A stretch of DNA of 64,000 nucleotides from Levilinea saccharolytica (GTDB taxonomy: Bacteria > Chloroflexota > Anaerolineae > Anaerolineales > Anaerolineaceae). The stretch covers positions 62,001 to 126,000 of the forward strand of contig NZ_LGCM01000045.1 of the NCBI RefSeq assembly GCF_001306035.1. Direction: 5' to 3'. The notes under the pieces are model-generated. The model saw only the letters and a program-made list of their open reading frames with translations, was not told the origin of the DNA and did not search any database. Position 1 is the stretch's first letter. The number at the start of each line of letters is the position of its first letter. Position numbers and translations under genes: made by a program. Shown piece after piece: positions 17,568 through 27,100 of the stretch.

Positions 17568-17960
17568 ATGAAACTGGATGTGTGGTTGTATGGGGTGCTG
17601 CGTAAATATGGGACGGATCCCAGCCAGATCGGCTTTGCCCGGGTCAATGCTGAATTGCCCGCGGGAGCCAGTATGGGCGACCTGCTAGCGATGCTGCACC
17701 TGCCCACGCAGGAGCGCGGCATCACCTTTGTTAATGGGAATCTCTCGGCCCTGCCGGGTTTCCAGCCGGATCTGGGACATGTCTTTGAAGACGGCGACCG
17801 CGTGGCCTTGTTTGATCTCAAATCCATGTGGCCTTTCCAATACCGCAACGGGGCGGCCATGACCGAGGCCATGCGTCAGGCTGTGGCTGAAAACCCGGAA
17901 AGCCTGCTGCATCACCAGCATGGGGATGAAGACTCGCGGGGCGAAGATCAGGAACAATAA
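17568..17960 (+). CDS. Second MoaD/ThiS-like protein with C-terminal extension
   Basis: A 130-residue protein preceded by the strong site GGAGGAGG. Residues 1-85 resemble a MoaD/ThiS beta-grasp fold (FVNGNLSALPGF, FEDGDRVALFD), but instead of ending in Gly-Gly it continues with a charged tail (ending HHQHGDEDSRGEDQEQ). It cannot act as a classical thiocarboxylate carrier unless processed. It may be a scaffold or partner of the first MoaD-like protein or of AOR. That role is inference from position only. Confidence 0.72.
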   Translation: MKLDVWLYGVLRKYGTDPSQIGFARVNAELPAGASMGDLLAMLHLPTQERGITFVNGNLSALPGFQPDLGHVFEDGDRVALFDLKSMWPFQYRNGAAMTEAMRQAVAENPESLLHHQHGDEDSRGEDQEQ

Positions 17961-18008
17961 CCGCTTTTGGGGTTAATAAGCTCACTAGAGAAACACGCCC
18001 AAACGCGC

Positions 18009-18014
18009 TATAAC
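18009..18014 (+). promoter_or_regulatory. Candidate -10 of the ArsR-family gene
   Basis: TATAAC ends seven bases before the ATG at 18022, consistent with a leaderless message. No good -35 hexamer is visible at the proper distance. Confidence 0.45.
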
Positions 18015-18021
18015 CCTTGTA

Positions 18022-18408
18022 ATGACCACCGTTCAGGGGCTGCGCATGGAATCATCCGTTTTTTCTTCAGAGGACATCAACCAGTTTGCCCGCGAGCTGA
18101 AAGCTATCAGCGAGCCAAACCGGCTGCTGCTGCTGGAAAAGATCATCGAGGGGGTACAGTCGAACCACGACCTGGGAGAAGCGCTGCAAATTGCGCCCAA
18201 TTTGATCTCGCACCATTTGGGAGTGCTGCGTGAAGCCGGTTTGGTGACGGTGGAACGCGACGCGCACGATGCGCGCTGGGTGTACTATTCACCCAACCCG
18301 GAGGCGCTGGAGAATTTGCGTCAGGCCTTTGGGGCTTTTTGCGACCCGCAGCGCATCCAGCCGCGCTGTCCCATGGGCGGGCCGCAGGCCGAAGACGGCC
18401 CGGATTAG
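18022..18408 (+). CDS. ArsR-family winged-helix regulator
   Basis: A 128-residue HTH protein. Residues 20-95 show the ArsR pattern: FARELKAISEPNRLLLLEKI, the recognition segment PNLISHHLGVLREAGLV and the wing VERDAHDARWVYYS. The C-terminus has cysteines (AFCDP, RCPMGG) that could bind metal or sense redox state. It lies 61 bases after the second MoaD-like gene on the same strand, so it may be co-transcribed or driven by its own -10. The palindromic operator upstream of AOR is a possible target. An internal ATG at 18046 is an alternative start. Confidence 0.88.
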   Translation: MTTVQGLRMESSVFSSEDINQFARELKAISEPNRLLLLEKIIEGVQSNHDLGEALQIAPNLISHHLGVLREAGLVTVERDAHDARWVYYSPNPEALENLRQAFGAFCDPQRIQPRCPMGGPQAEDGPD

Positions 18409-18426
18409 GTCGCACCCCGCCGCGCG

Positions 18427-19866
18427 TTACGGCTGCTTCACGGGAACCAGCCAATAGTCCTGATCGTCCCCTTCCGCGGTCCAACCCACCAGCCCGCTGC
18501 CGTCGGCCTGCACCTTCCACCACAGCCAATTCCCCGCGCACACCGGCCCTTCCAACAGCACCATGCCGTCCCCTGGGGCAATCTCCCCGATGATCTTGGA
18601 ACCCAGGCTGGGTTCAGAGCGCACGCGGTTGGGCAGGGGCGGTTCGTCCTTCACCACGGCGCGCCCGCCCACCTGCAGGCGGGTGGGTTTGGCCGGTTTG
18701 CAGGATGGGCCAGGCCGTTCGCGCGGCAAGGGCGTGGGGGTGGCGGGCTGCTTGGGGCCGGTGGAGATGACGGCTTCCAACTGGCCGCTCTGAACGTTCA
18801 CGCGGTACAGCTCGGCTTCTGTGCGGTTCTCCAGCCACAGCGCACCGGCGGCGTACTGCACGCTTTCCATGCCGTCGCGAATCTGCACCGTGCGCTGAAG
18901 ATCCCCGCGGGCGGCGTCCAATTGCACCAGTTTCCCGCTGCGCAGCACCACCCACAGCGAGCCGTCCACGGCCAGCAGATCCAGGGGGTTATCGTTCTCC
19001 TGCGCGCCCACGGGCAGCAGGCGCACCATGCGGCCGGTGAGGGGGTCCAATTCATACACAAAGCGCGAGCGCGGGTCCATGGAAAGCGCCCACAGCCCCA
19101 GCGGGCCGCGCGCCATGCGGGCGAACTGGTGTACCGCCGCGGGTGAATCCACCGCGGAGGGCAGGGTGATCAGCTGGCCGTTGGTCAAATCCACGCGCTG
19201 CAGCTGGGTGTGCACGCTGAACCATTCCAGAGTCCATAAAAAGGGGTCTTCGATCAGAATCTGCATGGGCACCGAATAGCGCCGCGAATAGCCCATCTCC
19301 TGGCCGGTGGCAGCATCCAAACGCAGCAGGCCGCCCGGCAGGCTGTAATCCGGCTCATCCGGGGCGCGCGTGCCGGTGAGCGGCTCGGCCACCCCCACCC
19401 ACACCACCCCGCGGCCCACCGCCAGGCTGACGGCGCTGCCCTGCGCCACGGGGAAGCGACCGATCACATCTGGGCGGCCGGGATCCATGCGCACCACATG
19501 GCTGCGCTCCTGCCAGCCCTGTTCCAGCGCCCAAACGCTGCCCTCGCCCGCCGCCACCAGGGCGGGGACGCCGTTCAATTCCACCACGCCGTCCACCTGA
19601 TTGCTGGCGGGGTCCACGCGCAGGACGGTCATTTCAGCTTCGTTCACCGTCCACACCCAGGACTGCGGGTCGGCTGTGGGGGCCGGGGTGGGGCTTTCCT
19701 GGGGCTGTGGGGGGAGGCTGTTTGGCGGCTGGGTGACGGGTCTGGTTTGGGCAGGGGGCGCGGTGGGCGCGTCCTCCGGCCAGGGGACGCTGGGGACGCA
19801 GCTGGCCGCCAGCAGGCAGGCCGCCAGGGAGAGGATCAGGGTTTGGAGGGGGGATTGTTTGGGCAT
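18427..19866 (-). CDS. SH3-domain lipoprotein with propeller-like core
   Basis: A 479-residue protein starting MPKQSPLQTLILSLAACL with lipobox LLAASC, then a Pro/Thr-rich linker (about residues 25-65). The middle (about 70-360) has repeated strands such as VWTVNEAEMTVLRVDP, SVWALEQ and LWVVLRSGKLVQLD, suggesting a beta-propeller. The C-terminal 90 residues look like a bacterial SH3 domain (VRSEPSLGSKIIGEIAPGDG). It is probably tethered to the outer face of the membrane. Function is unknown. The start at 19866 is favoured over 19881 because the -10 hexamer ends six bases before it. Confidence 0.82.
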   Translation of the reverse strand: MPKQSPLQTLILSLAACLLAASCVPSVPWPEDAPTAPPAQTRPVTQPPNSLPPQPQESPTPAPTADPQSWVWTVNEAEMTVLRVDPASNQVDGVVELNGVPALVAAGEGSVWALEQGWQERSHVVRMDPGRPDVIGRFPVAQGSAVSLAVGRGVVWVGVAEPLTGTRAPDEPDYSLPGGLLRLDAATGQEMGYSRRYSVPMQILIEDPFLWTLEWFSVHTQLQRVDLTNGQLITLPSAVDSPAAVHQFARMARGPLGLWALSMDPRSRFVYELDPLTGRMVRLLPVGAQENDNPLDLLAVDGSLWVVLRSGKLVQLDAARGDLQRTVQIRDGMESVQYAAGALWLENRTEAELYRVNVQSGQLEAVISTGPKQPATPTPLPRERPGPSCKPAKPTRLQVGGRAVVKDEPPLPNRVRSEPSLGSKIIGEIAPGDGMVLLEGPVCAGNWLWWKVQADGSGLVGWTAEGDDQDYWLVPVKQP

Positions 19867-19872
19867 ACGACC

Positions 19873-19901
19873 ATTGTACACAAAGCCCGCGGTGCGATCA
19901 A
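19873..19901 (-). promoter_or_regulatory. Promoter of SH3 lipoprotein gene
   Basis: On the minus strand: TTGATC (19901-19896), 17 bases, TACAAT (19878-19873), then six bases to the ATG at 19866. The expected transcription start coincides with the start codon. Confidence 0.72.
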
Positions 19902-19905
19902 TTTT

Positions 19906-20132
19906 CTAGATGACCTAGATTAAACCTTAAATCTAATCATCCGCAGATTTCGCAGATTTCGCAGATAAAACCAATAACCTAATCATCCGCAGATTACGCA
20001 GATGACGCAGATGAAACCTTAAACCTATTGATCCGCAGATTACGCAGATGACGCATATAAAACCGTAAATCTATTGATCCGCAGATTACGCAGATTTCGC
20101 AGATGAAACCATAAATCTATTGATCCGCAGAT
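19906..20132. repeat. 46-bp tandem repeat between lipoprotein and dnaG
   Basis: The sequence CCGCAGAT recurs at 19941, 19987, 20033, 20079 and 20125, exactly every 46 bases. A degenerate unit precedes the first. Each unit contains three 9-base sub-repeats of the form CGCAGATNN followed by an AT-rich half (GAAACCTTAAACCTATTGAT in one unit). The whole unit is conserved, so there are no spacers and it is not a CRISPR array. It occupies the gap between two divergent promoters. Confidence 0.92.
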
Positions 20133-20182
20133 GGTGGGGAGAACACTCTTTTAGAGCAGGGAGCGCGCACGACGTTTGGGGC

Positions 20183-20211
20183 TTGCATGTCCGGCAGCGC
20201 GAGTCTATAAT
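20183..20211 (+). promoter_or_regulatory. dnaG promoter
   Basis: TTGCAT (20183-20188), 17-base spacer, TATAAT (20206-20211). The expected start is near 20218, giving a leader of about 25 bases with TGGAGGGG before the ATG at 20243. Confidence 0.8.
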
Positions 20212-20242
20212 TCCCAAGGCGCTCTCTGGAGGGGCGCTGCGC

Positions 20243-22162
20243 ATGACGGCTGTGGACGAGATCAAAGCGCGTTTGGATATCGTGGACCTGGTCTCCGAAT
20301 CGGTGAAGCTGCGCCGGTCTGGCAAGAGCTACACCGGCTTCTGCCCCTTCCATCCAAACACGCGCACCCCTGCCTTTGTGGTCTTCCCCGATTCAGGCAC
20401 CTGGCGCTGCTTCGGCCAGTGCAACGAGGGCGGCGACATCTTCAAATACGTTATGAAGAAAGAGGGCTGGGATTTCAGCCAGGCCCTTGAATTTCTGGCT
20501 CAGCGCGCGGGCGTCACCCTCGAAGCGCGCACCCCCGAACGCGAAGCCGCCGATGAGCAGAACGACCGCCTGCGCGATCTGCTGGAGCAGACCGCCGCAT
20601 TTTTCAACCACCACCTGCTGCACAGCGACGCCGGGCGCCCCGCCCTGGACTATTTACATAAGCGCGGGCTGACCGACGAGACCATCCAGACCTTTGGGCT
20701 GGGCTACGCCCCCGCCAGTTGGGACGCCGCCCGCCAGCATTTCATGGCCCTGGGCTTCAGCCAGGCCGAGATGCTGCAGGCCGGCCTGCTGAGCGAATCG
20801 CCCGACACCGGTCGGGTGTACGACCGCTTCCGCAACCGCGTGACCTTCCCCATTCGCGATTCGCGCGGGCGCATGACCGGCTTCGGCGCGCGCATTTTGG
20901 ACCCCAACGACATCCCCAAATTCCTCAATTCGCCGCAAACGCCCCTGTTTGACAAGGGCAGCCTGCTCTACGCCCTCGACCTGGCCCGCAAAGACATCCG
21001 CGTCAAGGATCAGGCGGTGATTGTGGAAGGCTATCTGGATGTCATCGCCCTGCACCAGGCGGGTTTCCGCAACACCGTCTCCCCCATGGGCACGGCCCTG
21101 AGCGAGGCTCAGCTGCACCTGCTCAAACGCCTCACCCGCCGCATCGTCCTGGCCTTGGATGCCGACGCCGCCGGTGAAAAAGCCACCCTGCGCGGGCTGG
21201 AGATTGCCCGTCAGGCTCTGGATCACGAAACCGAGCTGGTTTTTGATGCCCGCGGGCTGATCCGGCAGGAGGCTCGCCTCAGCGCGGATGTGCGCGTCAC
21301 GCGCCTGCCCCCCGGCATGGACCCGGATGAGGTGGTGCTGCGCAACCCGGCGGAGTGGCAGGCCATTTTGGATGCGGCTCAGCCCATTGTGGTGCACGTG
21401 ATGGATACCCTGGCCGCTGGCCGCGATCTGGACGACGCCAAAGTCAAGAGCGAAATTGCTGCCCAGGTGCTGCCCCTGGTGGAGGACGTGCCCGATATGG
21501 TGGAACGCGAGGCTTACCGCCAGCGCCTGGCGCGCCTGCTGCGTGTGGACGAGCGTTCCCTGCTGGGCGGGCGGCCTGCTGCGCGTCCAGCCCCCTCTGG
21601 CCGCCGCCGCAAGTCCTCCCCGGCCCAAAGCGCCCGCCCGCAGACCCCCGTGCTGCTGCCCACCTCGGCCCTGCGCGCCCAGGAGTTGGAACATCATATC
21701 CTGCGCCTGCTGATGCGCCAGCCCGAAACCCTGTTCCTGCTCAACCGCCACCTGCATGCCTCCAAGCTGCCCCCCCTGGCCCCCGAAGATTTTGAGCGCG
21801 GCGATTTTCAGACCCTTTCGCGCCTGCTGCTGCAAGGGGTGGAGCAGGATCAAATGGACGCCCATCACTATGTGCGCGAACACGCGCCGGAGAGCCTGGG
21901 CGAAACCCTGGAGGATATGCTCCGCCCGCTGCCCTTTGGAGAACCCACCGCCGAAGAGTGTCTGGAAGACCTGGCCCGCTCGCTGCTCAGCCTGCGCCTG
22001 GTGCGCATCAACAGCGCCATTGATCAAATTCAGCTCATGCAGCGCGATCTGGAAGAGCAGGGCGACGACAGCCTGCGCACCTATTACGCCATTGTGGTGC
22101 AGTATCACCGCACCCGCCAACTGCTGGACAGCGCCCTGCAAAAGCCAATCCAGCCCGATTAA
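20243..22162 (+). CDS. dnaG: DNA primase DnaG
   Basis: A 639-residue primase that makes RNA primers at the replication fork. It begins MTAVDEIKARLDIVDLV. The CHC2 zinc finger contains CPFH and WRCFGQC, so the last pair is C-x3-C instead of the usual C-x2-C. The Toprim core is seen in VIVEGYLDVIALHQAGF and VLALDADAAGEKATLRG. The C-terminal helicase-binding region is divergent, after a basic Pro/Arg-rich linker near residues 440-475. An upstream in-frame ATG at 20120 is rejected because the promoter lies downstream of it. dnaG is followed 33 bases later by rpoD, the remains of the classic dnaG-rpoD operon without rpsU. Confidence 0.96.
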   Translation: MTAVDEIKARLDIVDLVSESVKLRRSGKSYTGFCPFHPNTRTPAFVVFPDSGTWRCFGQCNEGGDIFKYVMKKEGWDFSQALEFLAQRAGVTLEARTPEREAADEQNDRLRDLLEQTAAFFNHHLLHSDAGRPALDYLHKRGLTDETIQTFGLGYAPASWDAARQHFMALGFSQAEMLQAGLLSESPDTGRVYDRFRNRVTFPIRDSRGRMTGFGARILDPNDIPKFLNSPQTPLFDKGSLLYALDLARKDIRVKDQAVIVEGYLDVIALHQAGFRNTVSPMGTALSEAQLHLLKRLTRRIVLALDADAAGEKATLRGLEIARQALDHETELVFDARGLIRQEARLSADVRVTRLPPGMDPDEVVLRNPAEWQAILDAAQPIVVHVMDTLAAGRDLDDAKVKSEIAAQVLPLVEDVPDMVEREAYRQRLARLLRVDERSLLGGRPAARPAPSGRRRKSSPAQSARPQTPVLLPTSALRAQELEHHILRLLMRQPETLFLLNRHLHASKLPPLAPEDFERGDFQTLSRLLLQGVEQDQMDAHHYVREHAPESLGETLEDMLRPLPFGEPTAEECLEDLARSLLSLRLVRINSAIDQIQLMQRDLEEQGDDSLRTYYAIVVQYHRTRQLLDSALQKPIQPD

Positions 22163-22180
22163 ATCCTTTACAAAGTGTTA

Positions 22181-22189
22181 TGGTATAGT
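22181..22189 (+). promoter_or_regulatory. Extended -10 of rpoD
   Basis: TGGTATAGT is a TGN-extended -10 that ends six bases before the rpoD ATG. There is no convincing ribosome site in the gap, so a leaderless message from this promoter is plausible, besides read-through from dnaG. Confidence 0.55.
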
Positions 22190-22195
22190 TAAGCC

Positions 22196-23830
<1,635 letters not shown>

Positions 23831-23844
23831 TTTTGTCCTCTCAA

Positions 23845-23875
23845 AGCCGCACTTCACCGAGAGTGCGGCTTTTTT
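23845..23875 (+). terminator. rpoD terminator
   Basis: AGCCGCACT and AGTGCGGCT form a perfect 9-bp stem with an 8-base loop, followed by a T-run. Confidence 0.9.
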
Positions 23876-23944
23876 ATCGCCTGCGGTGGGTCAATTTGCA
23901 GATTTGTAATGTTGGCTTGCACTTAGCGGGCATACAATTAAAGA

Positions 23945-24078
23945 TGGTTGGGCGGGCGCGGGAATGAAATGGGCGCGGGAATGTAATGGGCGCGGGAATG
24001 TAATGGGCGCGTCTCAGACGCGCCCCTACGACGCGCCCCTACGACGTGCGCCTACGACGTGCCCCTACGACGCCTGAC
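23945..24078. repeat. GC-rich short-period repeats and hairpin
   Basis: The gap 23831-24189 holds the rpoD terminator, then three copies of TGGGCGCGGGAATG with small variations, a hairpin GGGCGCGTCTCAGACGCGCCC, and about four imperfect copies of a 13-base unit containing CCCTACGACG. No coding potential is convincing here. Closer to the protease gene (24080-24189) I see only a plain upstream region with GAGGGG before the ATG. Confidence 0.8.
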
Positions 24079-24189
24079 GGCGGTTTGCAATGACAAATGG
24101 CTATGATTTGCAGCACCCACCTTGGATACCCCGCGCCCAACGCGCGCGATATGATCAGCTTGATCATTCTATCTAACCTGTGAGGGGTC

Positions 24190-27100
24190 ATGAAAACTTC
24201 CCTGCTGCGTAAAGCCGTGCTCTTTGGAGCTCTGGCCGCCCTGCTTTTCTCTACCATCAACGTATCCGCCCAGCCGCAGCCCGCGGCAGGCCCAGCGCAA
24301 GCCGCCTTGCCCACCTGGGTGCTGGAGATGGATCTGCCCATCCCGCAGGCCGAAGCCGAGGAGCGCGGCGGGGCTGAGGCCGCCCGCCAGATGCTCTACG
24401 ACCTGGCCGCCGAGCGCGCGGACGGTTTCGCGGCCTCTCTGGCCGTCAGCAGCCCGCGTGAAACTGCGGAAGGCTGGGAATATACCCTGCGCATGGAAGG
24501 GCAGAGCGATTTCGAGGCCCTGCGCCAATTGCTTTACGCCCAACTGGGCAGCGAGTTTGACTTCTTGGGCGGGCCGATTGACCTGAGCCTGGCGCTGCCC
24601 GAAGGCAGCGTGCGCCGGGTGGAGTTGCTGTTGGAAAGCCGCCCCACCACCGGCTACGCCTGGGATCTGACCGCCAGCGCGCAGGAAAGCTGGGCTTTGC
24701 GCCAGCCGCCGCAGAACGCCTACCGCAGCGGCTCGCTGGGCGCGCCCGCCGTGAGCACCCTTTCCATTAAGGCAGCTGGGTTTGGCGGCCGCCCGCTGAG
24801 CTTGCAGTACCGCCGTTCTTTCGAAGCCCAAAACGCCACCCGCCGCCTGTGGATCGAGGCCGCGGCCTTGCCCGAAACCCTCAACCTGACCAGCCCGCTG
24901 CCCGCCCCCGATTTCTCCGTGCCTCCGCTGACCGCGCCGGCCGCGAAACCTTCGGTTGAAGCCCAGGACGGGGACAGCATCCGGTCCCTTCCCGCCTCTT
25001 TCGATTGGCGCACCCAGGGGGTGGTCACCGCTGTGCGTAACCAGGGCGGCTGCGGCAGCTGCTGGGCCTTTGGCACTGTTGGACCGTTGGAATCAGCCCT
25101 GCTGATCCATGAAAACCTCACCACCGATCTTTCTGAGCAGTACCTGGTATCCTGCAACCAGAGCGGTTGGAGCTGCAGCGGCGGCTGGTGGGCGCATGAC
25201 TATCACATGGATACCTACGGGGCCAACAGCAACCCCCCCGGCGCGGTGTTGGAATCGGCCAAGCCCTACACCGCCACCAACGGCACCTGCGGCGCGGTGT
25301 ATAACCACCCCTATACGCTTTACAGTTGGAACGAAGTGGATCCCTATGCCTATATCCCTTCGGTCGAAAAGATCAAGCAGGCCATTTATGAATACGGTCC
25401 CATCAGCGCCAGTGTGTGCGCCGAGGGCTTTGGCGGCTATTCTAACGGCGTGTTTGACACCAATTACACCTGTTACAACAGCAGCGGGCAGGAGGTGGCT
25501 GTTAACCACGGCATCGTCCTGGTGGGCTGGGAAGACGCCACCCAAAGCTGGATTTTACGCAACTCCTGGGGCACCACCTGGGGCGACAGCGGCTACATGC
25601 GCATCCGCTGGGGGGTGAACAACGTCGGCTACGGCGCGGCCTACATCCTCTATGAGGAGCCTCCCGCTCCCAGTAATGACGATTTCGACTCGCCGGAGCT
25701 GATCCAGAGCTTCCCCTACACCCACACCCAGACCGTGGACAGCGCCTCCACCGCCGCCGACGACCCCATCATGGCCTACGGCATCAAAGGCTACAAGACC
25801 CTCTGGTTCCGCTACACCCCCAGCCAGGACGGCACCCTCACCGTGGACACTCAGGGCAGCAATTATGACACCATGCTGGGGGTGTGGACGGGCAGCCGTG
25901 GCAGTTTGACCCTGCGGGCGTTTAATGATGACATCACTTCGGGCTCCAACCTACAGTCGCGTGTGGAACTGGCCGTCACCGCAGACACCCCCTACCAGAT
26001 TGAGGTCGCCAATTACAGCGATGCCGGCGGTTCGCTGACCCTTAACGCCAGCTTTGTGCCCGCTGGGGCTCCTTGTTACACCCTGAGCGCCAGCGCCAAC
26101 CCCGCCCTGGGCGGCAGCGTGCAGGCCAACCCCGCCCCCAACTGCGGCAGCAAATACACCGAGGGCACCGTGGTGACCCTCAGCGCCAGCCCGGCGGACG
26201 GCTACACCTTCACCAGCTGGGGCGGCGACGCCAGCGGCACGGAGGCCACCGCCAGCGTGACCATGAACGCCGCGCGCACGGTGAGCGCCCAATTCACCGC
26301 CGAACCCGCCGCCCCCAAGGACTGGACCTTCATGGTCTTCCTGGACGGCGACAACAACCTGGAGCCTTACGCCATCGCGGACTTTTTGGAGATGTCAGCG
26401 GTGGGTTCCAACGCCGATCTTAACATCGTGGTGCAGATGGACCGTATCAGCGGTTACGACACCACCTACGGCAACTGGACCGACACGCGCCGTTTCTACG
26501 TCACCCCCGGCATGACCCCCCTGGCCGCCAACGGCACCAGTTTGGGCGAGGTGAACATGGGCAGCCCCGAGGCGCTGACCGATTTTATCTCCTGGGCGGT
26601 CACTAATTACCCCGCAGAACATTACGCCGTGGTGCTGTGGGATCACGGCGACGGCTGGCTGCAGGCTTCTCCCGAAGTGGTGCTCAAATCCATTCTGAGC
26701 GACTCCACCGACGGCGACCATCTGCAAATGCCGGAGCTGCGCCAGGTGCTTTCGGCCGCGGCGGCTCAAATCGGGCATCCCATAGATCTGCTGGGCTTTG
26801 ACGCCTGCTTGATGGCCATGACCGAAGTGGATAACCAGATCATCCCCTACGCTTCGGTGCGCGTGGGCTCAGAGAAAACCGAACCCGGCAACGGCTGGCC
26901 CTACACCCCCATCCTCAGCGCCATCACCAGCAACCCGGCCATCACCGCCGCTGCTTTGGGAACCCAGATTGCGGAGAGTTACTACACCTCCTACTTGAAT
27001 TCCGAAACCCAGGCGGCGGTGGACCTGGGTGCGCCCTACACCGCCCTGAACACCGCCACGCACAACCTGGCCCAGGCGCTCATCACGGCCGCGCCCGACC

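Noticed and set aside
19906-20132. CRISPR array
   Set aside because: The whole 46-bp unit is repeated without variable spacers, and no cas genes are present.
20120-20242. Upstream ATG of dnaG giving a 680-residue protein
   Set aside because: The promoter TTGCAT-N17-TATAAT lies downstream of that ATG, and the conserved N-terminus begins at 20243.
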